Shown here in pieces: positions 1 through 15,547 of a stretch of DNA of 64,000 nt. The translations under genes and the position numbers were made by a program. The stretch lies in assembly GCF_030867145.1 (NCBI RefSeq), contig NC_134454.1, forward strand, positions 47,258,320 to 47,322,319. Reading direction: 5' to 3'. Positions within the stretch are counted from its first letter, which is position 1. Every line of letters begins with the position of its first letter. Source of the DNA: Opisthocomus hoazin (taxonomy: Eukaryota > Chordata > Aves > Opisthocomiformes > Opisthocomidae). Under the pieces are notes generated by a model. The model had not been told where the DNA came from. It saw only the letters and a list, made by a program, of their open reading frames with translations, and made no database searches.

Positions 1-3000
1 ATGAGTTTAAATTTCCTTGGGCTAGAATACATGTCTCCAGTCACCTCCTGTCTAAAACTATGGTATAATAACTCTTATCAATAAAATATTCAGAATGGAG
101 GTGCACAAAAGTCCCGCAGATCAAGTGTGTTGAATCTGACAGCTCATGAGACACAAGCAGAGCGAAACTAGGAAAGCACTCTGAACACCCAAGCTCTATG
201 TGTCACTTACAGGAACAAACTAAGCGTAAGATATTCAGAGCTCCTCAGTACCCTCTGGTATTTAAACGAGCAAGTTAGTTATCCTTCTGCCTTATAGTCA
301 TACAGTGTCTCATCCTGTTCCTATAGACACAAGAAGGATCCGATCTTTGCCTTAAGACTGGCAAGAAAGAAAAGTTGAAAGCAGACATTTTGCTTTTCTG
401 TGGCTTTTAATAACCTCGCTATAGCTTCTTCTCCTTGATGCAGTCCTGGCAGATCCAGTGATCCTTTTTCATTATTAGCACAGATACTGTTCTTTCTGTG
501 GGCATTTAAGAGAAAGCCATTCAACTCTTTCACTGCGTCAAGGAAATCTTAAACCTTTCACTAGCCAAGGCAGCAGCTCAGGCTTTAGCAGGTGCGACCT
601 TGGTAGCCCCACCAGATGAGCTGCTGGGGGAAGTTCAGTCAGAAGAGACATTCAAGCAGAACCTTTACCTGTGAAGCAACAAGCTGGTGCTCAGGCTTTG
701 GGCATTTTGTTGAATACTTCGTAACAACCCCAGGTGGAGCAATAGCATTGACAGGATTCCATGAGGTATGGAAATCCTTGATATGCACACACTCAAATCC
801 TCCTGTATGTGATATAGGGAGCTTTTATTCTGTACACCTTCTACCTACCACACAGCCCAGTCAATGTGTCCCAGGCATTTTACCCTCACTGTGCTTATAT
901 TTTGGGCAGTAATTTCCCACACCAAGATGTAGGAACCCTCAAAGCAGTGTAACAAGTAATCACGTGCTAGTTGCTTCGCAGCAATTGCACAGATACTTGT
1001 TCCGATTATGCAGTGAGTATGAAATTCACTGCCCTTTGCTGAAAAAAGTGTCATTTTCAATTCCATAAGTTAATAGTTTATATATGAGCCTGCCTGTACC
1101 TCACAGCAAATACTAGGTTATCCAAGGAAGCGTGCATTTTGTATCTGTTTAATTTGAACTCATTTAGGAAAAGAAGATATTACTAATCAACCCTGAAATT
1201 TTTGGTGTCCTCACTTTCAGGGAAATCATGGCTTACAGCAAATGCTTTACAAGGCACTGTCTGTATAGAGCTGCATGGGTGGAGAACCTGGTGAATTCAA
1301 GAACTGCATGAAGATTATTACAATAAGATACAAGTTCTACAGATGAGATATGGCAGGACAGACCAGACTGACAGGCTAAGAAAGACATTTATAAGACATG
1401 TAAGGGGCAGTACCTCTCCTGCTTTCCTCCTCTCTTTGTGTTTGTGCTGGGCTCCATCTCAGCTCAGGCTGCCACTTATGAGAAGTAGCCTCAGAGCTGC
1501 TGGGGCAAGGAGAAAAGCTCACTACAAACTATACTGCACTTTGTCCTGGAGCCTGTGCTCAGTAGTCCCTAACACACCTGCCTTGAAAACTACAGTCTGG
1601 TTTCAAAGTCCCAAGGCTTTGCAGTTTGTTTCTATTGCACTTCTTTATTTCCCTGGTGGGGAAAAAAAGACCTCTGGGCACCTCCAAGCAAACAATAGAC
1701 TGTGGAAGTAAAGTTGCGTGACTGGACTCAAAACCTAAGCTTTTCAAATTTTTAACAAGATTTTTAAATTTCCTTCTTCCCCCTGTCCTCAGGGTATTTT
1801 TCATTTTTTGTTTTGTTCGGACTACACTTTCAACAGGAAAAAAATATAAACTGATAAATGCTAACTTCAAGGAAACTTTCCCCACACAGACTCTTTTCCA
1901 TATATTCAAACGCAAATAGGAGCCAAACCTGGATTTCAAAATTTTAGAAGTTTTCCTGTCAATAACGGTAAAGCTTAGTGAGTGTGTGTGCATACGTATG
2001 CGCTAAACTGCACAGCTGACAGATCTTTCATGACGGGAGCGAAGAAGCCTGGTGGTTGCAAAATAAACAAACTAATTAACACGAGTTAGTTTTAAAACTC
2101 CATCCTTGTAAAGCAATATGACAGTAACAGAGATTACACTCCAGTCCAGATGTCTTGCAGAGAGGGAAACAGATTAGATTTCATTTCATTGCCTGCAGGC
2201 TTTTCTTTAAGCTTTTTTTCTAAACTTCCATCCAAACATCATCCCTCATTTCCCTTGACAGCTTCTGTTGTTTTTTGTTCTTATTTGATCCTACATTTTA
2301 TCATGTGGCTTCAGAAAACAGTTCAGAGCCATTTTTGGTTTCACAATTCTTAATGTCCTGGTACAGTGAGCAAAAAATCCAAGCTGTGTTGACTCCAGCC
2401 ACATATTGAAGCTGCAGCCTATAACTGCTGCAGTACTCATAGCCGTGGCATCATTCTTGCCTTTGCCCAGAAACACTGCCTAATACACCTCCAGGGCCAC
2501 ATGCAGCCCTAGCACAAACAGGGCACAACCTTGGCCATCTTCTTCATGCACAGCAATTACGTGACAGAACTGCATGTTCTTTAACTGCTGTATCGTGCTA
2601 CTGTTTGCCTCCCTCCACCTCCCCACGTCCACACATGGGAATCAGAAGAAAGAACTGGGCAGCAGAGCCAAACTAAGAGCATCAAAAAAGATCCATCTTG
2701 GAAATCTGTCCCTGGATGTGACCTGGCCAGCTTCTGTTTGGTTCATTGTGATTGCAACACACTGCATGCATCAAATCACTTCCACCATGAATATGAACTG
2801 GTTGACAAAGTATTGCTAGCTATTCATGAGATAATACCTTTTGTCTGCATTAGGCAGTTGCACTGGAATAAAATGAGAGAAAAAAATTAAAATGTGCTCC
2901 ACTACCAACTGTTTAATTGCAGTTAGCTTCTGTGGGAAGAACTGGCGTTGACTAACCCAGCAAAAGTGCTCTGCATTTCTGTCAAACAGACTGTCATGAC

Positions 3001-6000
3001 TGCAAACATAGGCACAGCAAAATCATGTTCACTACTTTTTTTTACAATTATAAAGTAAGTAAATAAAAAAAGAGCTAAGTGATCATTTTTGCTTATGTTA
3101 ACCATGCAGGAGAAACAACTTGACAAAGACAATCTACCCATAACCCATTTAATTTTGCACAAAACATGCTAAAACAGAGTGAATCCAAGTACTGTGCTAT
3201 GTATGCCCTGGATGCCAGACATGCTCTGACATCAGAAATGAAGAAGCTCAGAAATGGCCTAGACGCGGCCAAGAACTGACACCAGACATAAGCCCACAGT
3301 CTGAGCAACTGTATCCAACCTCCTTTCCACTCCTGATTTCTGCAGCCGTTCAGCGAAGCAGTTAACTCAATGTAATACTTGCAAAACAAAACCAAACTCA
3401 TTACAGAAACAACTTCAGTTAGTGCAGTGCCCTTTGATGGCTTTTTTCCCTACATTCTGATTCCAAAATGGGCATAGAACTTTTTTTTGGCTTTATGCTC
3501 TCCCCAGTTCTCACTTTTTAGGCCACAGCAGGTTTTTAGCCACCCAGTGTGAGTATGAGAGTAGAAGGTTAGAAAATGCTTGCAATCAAATGAAAGGCAA
3601 AGGTTGTGTTGGGACTGTGAAGAGAATAGAAGGGCTTTGGATTCTTGCTGCAGAAACATTGAGAACCTTCTTTCCCTCTCTGTTCAAAAAAAGAAAAAAA
3701 TGAATGGATGCCACTTGATAACTATTATTTTCTACTAGTTTCTTTACCAGCATTTACACAATAAGCAGACATGGGTCAATAAAAAGATCAATAATAAGAA
3801 TTAAAGCTAAGGATATTAAAATTGCCATAATTACATTCCAGACAGAGCTGGGCAGAAAATTGATTCCCTGTCCTGCAAATGTTGAGATGTAAAACATACT
3901 CCTGTTTTGCATCAGGACAAAGCCATGGCTTTTCTTTCCCTTTTTCAAAAAAAAAAGAAAAAAAAAAACAGCAAGAAAATATGCAAGACACAAAAGACAG
4001 AGGAAGGCAGAAACAGATGACCAGAGATAGGCTTTGAAATAGCTAATAGACTTTTGGCTAGGACACTAAAATTAGATTTCTGTGAAAACTCATGTCAATT
4101 CCTTAGGCTAAATCAGAAAAAAGTAGGAATCCAAACCTAGGTCTCACAAATCCCAGCTGAGAGCTACAACTGTCAAGTTATTTCCCTTTTTTGAAGGTGA
4201 GTCCCTGTTCCTGAACAATGCTCTGTCAAAACAATGCATTTCCACAGCACCTCATTTGGACACCAGGCCTTTTCCAATTTGTCAATATTTCCAACCAGCC
4301 ATAGTTACAGGACTGCATCCACATTGTCAGACTCACAGAATGGTTTCCTGGGGCTACGTCTATGCAAGTCCAGAAATTCAACCTGGCATAAAGACAGAGC
4401 ATTTTAATATTTTTTTCTTTCACATCCAAAGATGAGTCTTTTTCTTGCAAAATGGACACTTGGGAACGGACATAGTTTCTGACAGAGTGAAACCTTAATA
4501 CAGAATAAGCTATACTGACAGCAGGACCCTGCTTTTAAAACAATATAACAAACCCTTTATTTGAATTTTTGACAACAGATCATTTTTCAATATGGTTGTG
4601 ATTTTTCTGTCCTTTACTCCCTACCAGAGGTTCAATTCCTGTTCAGGAGCAATAACAACTTAAAATGTTCCCATTTCCTTTTCTCTTTCCTCCAGTCTCC
4701 ACAGCAGGCTACAACTTCCTCTCAGACATTCTACTCAAGTATTTGGGAGACTATGCTGTAAACTAGCTGGGAGAAAGTGATCAGATTGAAAAATAAACTC
4801 TCCTGCAAAATCTCTTATTTATCGTCCTCCTTTTTTTTGGTACAAATTCACAGGCAGTTCTTTACAAGACAGAAAGTTAAGCTGGAGTAGAAGCCAGGAA
4901 GTTGTAGCTCACAGTTTCACTGATCTCTGGGATGGAGATATTTCATGCTCACGCTGACCTCTCCTTTATGGGCAATGTCAAGCTCACATTCAGTCCCTAT
5001 GGTCCCAGAACAACAACATGACACCAGCAACTCTAGCTTCTCAGAACCGCATTGAGGTGCGGTGAAATCCTGTGGCAAAAACAAGCCTGCAGCCTTAATG
5101 CCACCCACACCAGTACTGCCCAGTGTGGTCTGAGCACCACTCACCTAAAAGAGACAAATTTACTATATCTAGTGTATGTAACAGTACCGTATACAGCCTA
5201 CACATTTTGTCAACCTGATTTCTCAAGGTTGCCCTTTATGGAGTATACAGTATTTTCTGTTTTCTTTCTGTGCATCACTAAAATGGTCCTTGTGATTTGT
5301 TGGGGTTTTTTAAGTGTAATTTTTTCATCAGACAACTCTTCTTGTCTAACATCGCAAGCCAGCACTAAGAGTTTCTAGACAGAGTCTTTCTGAGATGGCA
5401 ATCTATGCAGAAGGAGTCTTTTCACAGCTGGAGGAAAAGGGATGTATGCAAAAGTCTGTAGAACAGCAGAAAAACCCTTCAGGAGAAACATCTAATACCA
5501 GATCCCCCCAAATATTTTTTGAGTATGCTTGGTATTCTGTCTTGTTAGTATATATGAAAGTCTTCTGTTACCAGGAAAGTGACAGAGTGGATGTAAGGGA
5601 ACAGATGTGGCACAGCTTATTGAAATGGCTCTTTCAGACAAAATGAGATACTGTTCTGGCCCTTTGATCTGCAGAGGGTTGTGGATGCTTCCTCCAACCT
5701 CCTAATGCTGCAAAACTGTCAGCTGCTAATGAAGAGATAGACCGGCATGCCACAGAGTAACTCTGCACGCTGAGAACTGCCTCTTCTCGGCCGTGCCGCT
5801 CTGCACAGGCTACAGGACAGCAAGTGCAGGCGTGCACCAACGCCTCCCAGGCACGAGCCCACGAAAGGCGGAAACAGGGAACTTCCAGCAGCTGTTAACC
5901 GAGGTGAGCGGGGTACACCCCACTACATTAAAGTTAGCACTGGGGCAATTTTGACAGAGAGACAACAGAGAGATTCAGTGCTAGAGAAAGCAAAACAACC

Positions 6001-9000
6001 AGACCAAAGATCAGGCTTATAAATTAGCAGTGGTTGGTAGAAAAGTGCTTTGAAAAGTAGCTATTCATTTCCCCTTTTCTCCTTCTTTAACTTGAAATTG
6101 TGATGCTAAGAGTTATTCTAAGTAGCTAGTGATCTATAAGCTTCAGAGAGCAGAGACTTTCTTACTTGTCAATATTTGATTGCACCTATCTCAACAGAGT
6201 CCTAGATAATGACAAGGCCCTGGCTGACAGCCGCCAAGCTGAGCAGCAGTAATGCCCAGCAGAAACATAAAATGCAAACTGTATTGACTGGTGAGAGGTT
6301 AGCCTCGGGACAGCCTGATGAACCTTCAGCCACTGCGATAAACTCCTGCTGATCTGTCAGCTCACTCATTGCAGGAAGGGGTAAACAAGCACACTGATCC
6401 CCAACATAGTTCTTTTCCTCCTTTGCACAAGTTTGATACCCAGTGCGTGCAGGAAGACAAAGACTAGCCTCTGATCCCGCACAGGGCCAAAGAAGCGGTA
6501 CGGGCTGTCCTTGTAGGGCACATGCAGCTCTGCAGAACTCCAGCTAGTGTCTGCAGAGTTAACATAGCAGTGCGGCTTCACCTCAAGTACATATGTACTT
6601 ACTTGCGGTATTTTTAAAGAAAGCACAAGCTAATTGGAGACAGTTCTCTCAGAGTAAAATCACAGTGAAGACAAGATGCATAAAAATTATTGTCACTCAA
6701 GGTCAGGCACACATAGATGGGCATTGGATCAGATTGCTAGCTGGGTGTTAAAATACGTCCTAAAAGCAGTGCTAGACTAAATAGTCATTAATGTAGCTCT
6801 GCATCTAATTTGCAAATTAACTTTCCAGAAGTTTTGCAGCAGTTTATAGGTGGAAACCATAATTTTAATAAGAGCACATAAGACATGTGCATGCAAGTAC
6901 AGCTATCTCACTGTCAGGTCGGTGGGCACGGGTGCTTCAGTGACATTACCCCCAGCTGCACAAGCACTGTCTCCAGCTAATACAACACTTCCATACATCT
7001 GAGGGTGTATCACGATTACATGGTTCCTTCACCCAGATCTGGGATTATGTTCTTCTCCCACAAAAGTTTCTGGGTTTATTGTTTTGAACACAGTCTGTTC
7101 TGTTGAATAGATTTAACCTTTCACAAATACACACATAGCCAGGGAAAGGACTGTAGAAAAGATTTTATACTGCTAGAGAAACATCAACACAATTTATTGA
7201 AAGAAGAAAGCGTTTTTTTCTTGTCAATTTTTATGTGTGGAAATGAAGGACACTTTTCCAAAAGATAAACTGTTACTGGCCCCTGGAAATCTGTGCTCCT
7301 GTAAAAACAGGAAGATTTAGCAGAGCAAATGGTAGATTTTCACTTAAAGAGGAAGTTTATAAGTGCTCCCAGAGCATCCATTAAGTACGAGTTGAAATGA
7401 ATTAAGCTAGGCCAAGTTTCACCATAAATGTTAAACACATACTCATCTCAAGCTGTAAAGTTGTCCCAAATTCACAGATATTTTCTCTGTTGTCATTGCC
7501 TGGGATGAAGTTTACTACTCACTAGAATTCCCCAACTATTTCTTTTTCATCTTTAGCCAAACTAAACTGCATTAACAAAATGTGTACACACCACGTTCTC
7601 ATTTCAGGTCTCTGTGTCCCTTGGAGACTGAGGATGCAGTGCTAATCTATTAAAATGGTCCAACCTTTTTTTACCCCTAAAGGTGGGTACAAGCAAACTC
7701 TGTTGAAAACTCAGTGTATTTACAGAATTTTTGTCTTCTGCTTCAGTCATTCAGGCGTGCCATATTCAGAGAAGGTCAGCACATGGGAGAAGGTTTCATT
7801 TAAATACAGTTATTTTAATTCCTCTTTTTTGCAAGGCTTCCCTCTATGTTTGATCTGTAAAAGGCCCAAATTCATACAAAATACTTCGAAACTTGTATTT
7901 TTTCTCTGCTGTGAATGATGGCCCGAGCAATTTGTGTAGGACAACAGAAGATATAGAAGTCTGTAGGAGAGGAAGCAAGGCAGGAAGCTCATAAAAATCA
8001 GCTTTTCTGCCCCCCCCCCCCCCCCATGTAACATATATGTATGTTACTTTTGCATATATATACACATGTGCATCACAGTGTGAAACTGCAGCTGGCATCC
8101 TGTCCTGTGCCCTTCATAGTCCTCATTATCACGTGAAACTTTGTGTTCCAGAAAAATCTTCTGTCAATTTACCATTCCTGGCTTCCAGAAGTTCCTCCTC
8201 AAAACGGTCAGTGTTAGAGCAGTCACATCATTAATATAATTGCTCACAATATACTCATGGAAGGTGACTCAGACTATTTCTACCCTCTTGTCTTCAGGGA
8301 ATTATACTAACAACATTCATGCCCGTAACTGCTGGTTTCTGTGGCAGAGTGACTGTCCTGTCACGCCAGCATCACATTGTTCCTAACCTGCAGGGTAACT
8401 ACAAAAATGGGTTGCCACAATATGTGTCTCCAGTCCCAACAAACAAATGCCATCAAGCAGAGTTTGTCCTAATTAGTTATGTCACTTGTTAAGTGTTTCT
8501 TCTCACCGTATAGCCATGCTTAAAAAAAAAAGTTTCACTGTTTGCAGACACTTGGTAGCAGACTATGGAATTACACCAGTCACTTTTCCTTAAACCTGTA
8601 ATGACCCCTCCCAAATCCAAAGGGAAAAGTGATGTCAGAAGGCTAATCCCCAAATCAAGTGTGTCTTGAGACACGGTCTGTCCCTAACAGCAGGGCTCTA
8701 TCTGTACAGATCCCACTATTGCTTTTGCTTTCCGCCATGTTAATCCAACTGTCAGTGCAGAGCCCTCCAGCACACTGGAGTCAACCTTTGCAGAAAGAGA
8801 GATGGTTCCTTTCCTTCTGTAGTCCCATGTGCGATCTAACGGCTTAAAACAACCCTTCTACTCAATCCCACTCATGGGATTTCTAGTTTGTTCTTTATAA
8901 TGGGACTTTCGTATTCTCAGAAGCAATTCACAGACTGTCCCTGACATCCGAAGCCTAAAAACTTGCAAAACTGTCTTTTTATATGGCAAACCATTCTGAG

Positions 9001-12000
9001 TGCCTGGATCAAGATACCAAAATTTGGCCTTTGTTGACAAGTGCAGCTTTCCCCAAGCATCACTACTTATGTGCCAGCTCTGGTATACAGACGTGTTTTA
9101 GAGACACTAGCCTATGCAACTCCAGTTCAATTCACGCAGTTCCCCAGTTAGTATGGAGCAAAAATTAAGCCAATTTAATGGCAGATGTTCAACTTCAACA
9201 CACTGCTCCCAGAAAAGTAACCTGGAGCACAAGCCATCTGCAAACAGTGCCACATGAGCACATTTTGAATTGCTGGGCCAGGGCCAAACTGGGAATCAGG
9301 GCTGGCACAGGGGACAGGAGCCCTCAAGTGAAGCAATAGACTGGAGACAAAAGGAAGGCCTGGACAGCAGTATAAATTATAGCATAGAGTTTTGTTTCTA
9401 TTTTAATTGATACTAACATTTAACTGCTCTTATCATAGATTAAAATAACCACTGGATCTCTCACTTCTGTCTGCCATCTCTGATGCCTACAGGGATAACT
9501 CTTCAAGAAGCGTCAAACCTGTTCTTTACACATATCTCATCACCAATACACACTTTTGCAAAGTGACTTTTATACATATACACAAGCTGCTTTCTGCTTT
9601 GTATTCGAAACAGTGAATTCAAGGAGGGGATAAAAAAGAAGGATGAAGAAAGATGCCATGGTTTAGCATGATCTAATACCTCATCACACTTGAAAAGATG
9701 TCCTGCCCACCCCCTTCCTTCAATGCCTGGTTCCCAGCTACACATTCCTTCACCCCTCCACATGTTAGCTCCAGCACTCACTTGCTGAGATGTTTCAATT
9801 CATAAGCTAAAAAACTAGCCTAGAAAAAAAGGTAGACAGGTTTATTTCAGGTTAACAAATGGATTCAGCTCTGTAAGAGGTCCAATGCCACTATAGTCAT
9901 TGCAAATCTCAGCATAGTCTTGACTTGGGAATTAGCCTTCCAACACTGGCTCAGCTTTAACATGTAGCTTCATCTTCAAGAAATGCCAGCATCCTTGGAT
10001 AGCTTGCAGGTCAAAGGAAAGATTTGTGCAGAGGGTTCCACTCATGGCTGCCTGGGATATGCACCCCCATCACTGAATTATGGTGTGGGATCACTGCATC
10101 ATCCAGTACTCCTTCAAGGCTGCTAGGAAATTCCTAGTTTGTATCATGCCGCATAAACCCCGAAGGCTTTCTGGGGTCACATCCTACTGCAGCACTATTA
10201 ACAACAGGCTAAGGCACACTGCAATACTACCAGATGAAAACAGTGGGGGAAACCCCTGACAGCTATTCAACCTTTGAATTGCTTCTGTCTTTACTGCTAG
10301 GGTGGATCACCTGACTGAGTGAAAATTTCACTCTGGTTTCAGCTGACAGCACCAAACAAGACTGCTAAGCCAGGTCAAAATATGCCATTAAACTCAAGAA
10401 ACTGCGTTTTGTATATGGAAAAGATAGATTTCCAGATAGATGCCTAAGGTAATTTTGAAAGGGAGATATAGCTTGAGTGCATTACTGCACTAATCCTGTG
10501 TCCCCAAACGGCCGTTTAGTAAGACTGCACAAGACTTGGTAAGATTTATGCAGATAAAAAGAACTCATTCTTAAACATGGAATGTTGACACAGCTTCCTG
10601 AATGGTGGACAAGACAGTGACACACAGCTGACAGCACGTGGATGAGAAGTGGATTCAGCTAAAAGTGTGCTAAAGCTCAGCACTACTAACTCTACAAAAA
10701 TACTTTCTGGCTCTCTGCAGAACCTGGGGTGGTTAAAAGCATCATCTCTTCCAACTACAAAATAAATAACTGTGCAAAATTTCCTTTTCCTGAGTACTTT
10801 CTTTTTCTTCAACAAAATACTAAAACTCCTTTTATTTGAAGAAGAAGAAGAAAAGAAGTCTCAGCCTTGCAGTCTCCTGGTGTTTGTGTTGGTTCATTTG
10901 CCAAAGAACCTTTCCCTCAGAAGAAGATAACCAGGATCTTCTTATCACTTCCCTTGTGTACTGGCAGATTATTTTTTTTTGCTGCACACAAAAGACGTAA
11001 ACTACATTCACACTCATTACAAAAGCCTTTCATTATCATATTGATTTTTTTTCATCACATTTATGACTAACCATTAGGCTTGGTACAGAGAAAACCTACA
11101 GGATGCTCTGTTATGAGGCTGGGTTTATTCCGTAAACCTATGTCAGTCCATGAGAAAGCATTACATCTTCGTACAACATCTGCATAAGGTTCCCTCTCCA
11201 AAGGACAGCTGTAGCTGTTTCCTTTAATTTGGTAATATCACTCCCATCTTGTTTGTACTAACTTTCATCCATATGCTGTCAGAGAGATGCGGGATCGCTG
11301 CTCTACTCCTCCATCAGTGCTAATAGGATGAGAGCATAGAAGGTGGTATCATTATCATGTGGATATATTGGCTGCGGTTTATTTCCTAGGGAGGGGAACA
11401 CTAGTTTAAATTTATGAACTGAAATCTATTTACAAATTCCACAGTCAATTTAATCTGGTATAAATCAGCTCTGCTACAGAAAGTAGCTGCCCATCACACA
11501 GCCATGGCTGCTTATCCCTGCCTCCTGCCTCTGCCAGCACTAGTGCTCATGTGGCGAACCATATCAGGCAACTGATCCAGCGGAAAACTAACTTTTTTTT
11601 ATTGCCAGCTGAGTTTTCATTCAGATAAACTCCCTACTCCAGCTCACTCATGGCTGCACAAACAGTAATGGCAGTGTCGGGGAGGCAGTACAAACAATCA
11701 GCCCATCGTGTAGGACAGAGGGGGACTCATCTTTTTAGCGGCAGCAGACGTTTATCCTGCTTAGGTTGGCCATGGACCTGTGGCATTAGTTAAACTGATG
11801 CCAGTCACTGTATGGATTATCTTATTTTCCTGTTTCGTACTTCCTCAAGTGAATTCGTGGCACATTCCAACAAAACCAATGTAAGCCATACTTCTCCTGC
11901 AGTAAAAAAATCTGCTCGGGGCATTTATATTGCATATTTGAATCAGCTCAAGCTCTTGTGCCTGTGTATGATCTCCACTTCATACATAGACAGAGATGGA

Positions 12001-15000
12001 CAAGCAACAACAGCAATCCCTACACGATCCTACAGGAAATTTCTGGCAGTAATCAGAGCTGGTCTAACCAAGCCATGTCAAGAAAGTTCTGTGACACCGT
12101 AAAAATCATTCAGTCCTGCTGTGTTTAAGTTTTACATAGCCTTTAGAAAGCAAGAACACCTGGGTAGCTGTCAGAAGTCCTAGTAGCAGCTGTAGCCAAC
12201 AAAAAATAAACAAATAAAAATAAAAATCTCAAGTTGGCTAGTATTAGGTTTTTCCATCCAGAATCCTTACCATTTAATTAGTTTAGCACACTCTGAGAGC
12301 TCCCAGCCTAGACTGCCTGGGATCTGCTCTTTCTTCAGAGAACTGTAAGTCACCCAGGCTGACAGCTTTCCTGCACAGAACTCTCTATTTCCAAGGTTTC
12401 AATAAATGTCCAGGGAGCATAATTGCTTTCGATCATTTTCCATAACACCCTGCATAACTGATTTAACTTTGCCTAATCTGGTTAGGGATCTGGTCCCAGC
12501 CCTAAGCAGGAATTTGGGAACCTAAATCTTTCTAGTCAGCAGACACTTCGTCTGCTCTGGCCATCGTTGAACTTTGCATACCCCTGAGCAGGCTTTCCAG
12601 CACAGCTCCCTTAAGCCAGGGACATCCAAATTTTCCTTATCCTTGTTTCTTTTTTATTCACTGCTGCCTCCAGTCTTTAGGCATCTACTGATCCAGAAGC
12701 TCTCAGAAATGCTGAGTACAGGATTACACAGGAATACAGTTGGTATGAAACACTAATATATCAAAAAACCAGCATGTATCACCTACACTTCAGCTTTCAG
12801 TGCAGTGGTCCACTTGCATGTTGGGAAACAGTGACAGAAGACGTAGGCTACAGACCTACAGTTCCCTGGATGAGCACAAGAGGGTTTCTGTGGACTAATA
12901 AATTAACACCATGTTTTCCTACCACCCTTATCCATATAGGCTACTTGACCTGCTGTCGGAACTAACCACACGGAAGGCCCCTAACTGATGGTTAACCATC
13001 TCCTGCATACACAGGGCTTGACCGAAATGCTCAGGACCAGCTCTTTGGTTGGCTCCACTCTTATCTTACTTGAAGCTGATAAAAGGGTGTGTTTACCCTC
13101 ACTGCAGCTCCTTGCAAATCCCTGGGCAGAAGCAATCACTTTATGGCAGATTCTGTTAACAATAAACAGCAGCGCTTTTCCGCCGTGTCACACCAATCTC
13201 ACCTCTGCAGGGCAGTCAGCAAACAGCAGCAGCTCAGTAATTTACGTTACCCTCATTCCTATGTATGCCTTGCTGGTGAGGCTGTAGGGAGAAGGAAGGA
13301 AGAAACAAGGTATCACAGTGAGAAATGCTTACCAACTGCTTTACAGCTCCCCAGGTTGTTAGCTCTTGCAGTTATAGGGGTGACTTCTGATCTTAAACAA
13401 ATGGCGCAGGCTGAGAAAATTGATCAATATTTCTTTACCAGCACCCCCATTTCGAAAGCTACCTCCAGTATAGGGCTAGGAATCTGATACCCAGAAAAGC
13501 TTTCAGGAGAACTATATTGACACTGCATATAGTAAAAAAAAAAACAGTAAGTGTGATGTTTACTTGCCTCTGTTTATTTTTTTCTGCCTTCAGTCTATGG
13601 GAAGGGGAAAATCAAACAAACTAGTTGCTAAAGGATGGCATTTCAGTATCTCACTATTGTAACTCAAAGTGATATTACCAGTTAGACCAAATTGAAAATG
13701 AGTATTTTATTCCTAATATAGTAACAAAAAAACAGCAAACAAATGTAACTACAGCTGTTCTTTTTAAACTCAAAATACCAACCCCGTTATACAGCTAGAG
13801 AACTCGGAATCAAGAGTTGTTTGGATTGTAAGTTTTTTCCACAAGTAAATGTTTCTGCATGTTGATGAAACAAACATATGTGTTTTGTGAATACATGCAA
13901 AAATGACATCTCTCTCATTTTGTGTGAAACATCTTAGAGTCCTAATTCAGAACAGCATATGTTAGCACAACAGTATTTGAACACACGTGACAGGTTTTAA
14001 GCAAGTACCTAAACCTTAACACATATTTAGTTTAGAAGTTCTTGTGAATCACAGCAGGTAGAGGCAGACAGCATAATGATGAGAGTAAACTGTCTCTTCA
14101 TAATTGTTGCTATTTAAAATCGGAAAACAAAATCCCTTCTTGAAATAAGATGATGTGATTTTTATCATAATATTCATTCTATGAAATATCTTACATACAA
14201 GTCTTAGCATAAAAGCTCTTCTACTGCTGACCTAGCTGAATTACACCCATATGTACGTCACACACTGTCCGAAAGACATGGTACTTTGGTGGTACAACTT
14301 TGGAACAAGAAATGCTTCATCTAAATCAGTTTAAATTAGTAACAAACATAAAACACACCATGAAACAATTTACCTTGAAGGTAAAGGAGTTAGCCTACTT
14401 GCACAAAAAAAGTGGTTGAATTTAGATCAGTTGGAGTCAACAGTTGTACCAGCGCTGGGAACGCCTTGTCCACTGTGATGTAGCCCAGCAGAGCACTCCC
14501 TGCAAGCATTCCCTGCAGAAACAGCCATTTCGCGTCTTCAGCCATGCACTTCTATCCTCTTGTAGGAGATCAGCGTTCCCACAGGAGGCATGAAAGAGCA
14601 TGTCCTCAGAACACTCTCCATCTGCTTCTGTGCCAAGCGAGTTGACTTAATTCAGGCAGCTCTTTTGGTAAATTAAGCCAGCCTTTGTACCAAATTGGAT
14701 GAGGGGTGTTCACAGCTTCCAAACCATTAGTTTAGACAGGGCAAAGCTAACAAGTGTCAGCCACAGGGAATTACAAACAACAGGAGATGGAAATGTCTTT
14801 AGCCAGTACAGCCATTTCTTCAGTGAAGGTCTGACCCATATGTATGATGCAATCATGTATCTAGCCAAGGTGTGATTTGTACTAGCTTGATTTGCATTGG
14901 TGTAGTGAAAGAACCCCTTTTCCACATGACACCCCCCAAAAAAAAAACCCAAGCTGTCTCACTGCAGTTTCTTCTTACAACTTAGGTAAAGGCCATGTAC

Positions 15001-15547
15001 ACTCTGTGGTACAGGTAGAGATATTTGAGAAAACACTGCACAGAGCTGCTTTTTTTACCACTGTCCATCTGCAGGTCTTTATGCTGATGCTGCTGTGCCA
15101 TGGGAAGGTTGTGTGAGTAGTCCTAGCCCATTTCAGTGCACATGGTAAATCTCGTTATTTGCTGATATTGCACAAACTCAGATTAGGAATACTCACTATT
15201 GGGTCTAATTTTAGTAATAATAAAAAAGTTTCAAAAGGTGTTTAAAGAGTTTAACACCATTTGTGACACAACAAACCTCTGCCAAGAACCTTGTATCACT
15301 TTCTGTAGTACTCTTGGTAGACATCTCTAATGCAGGCTCTAAGCATCTGTGCTGCACAGTGGTACAAATCCCTAAAGCACAGCCCCCTGTGGAAAACCCT
15401 GGTAGAGACTAGGCACGTAGGTAGAGTTGAGGCATTTAACCGTCATTATATACCTGCTGCAGTTTATTGTAGACCTACTGGAGTTCTGCGCAACAGTTTT
15501 TTCTTCTCCATCCAGTATGTAGTGGTGCAAGGTATTTTCATCTGACT
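1..15547. other. intergenic DNA, no supported gene
   Basis: I see no exon chain, RNA gene or recognisable transposon across this 15.5 kb. Open frames are short (at most about 145 codons), overlap on both strands and lack paired splice sites or family motifs. Visible structure is limited to simple sequence: a 16-bp C run at 8010, an A-rich patch near 12199-12228 and scattered A or T runs. One minus-strand segment near 6430-6540 has coding-like codon usage and is listed as a finding. If the locus follows the human CRIPTO order, LRRC2 would be expected on the minus strand here, but I could not find its leucine-rich repeats by eye. Confidence 0.6.
8010..8025. repeat. 16-bp poly-C homopolymer
   Basis: Sixteen consecutive C on the + strand (G16 on the other strand). 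It is immediately followed by a nearly palindromic AT-rich stretch at 8028-8047 in which GTAACATA is answered by TATGTTAC. The run is likely polymorphic in length and prone to sequencing error. The G strand could form a quadruplex. Confidence 0.9.
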
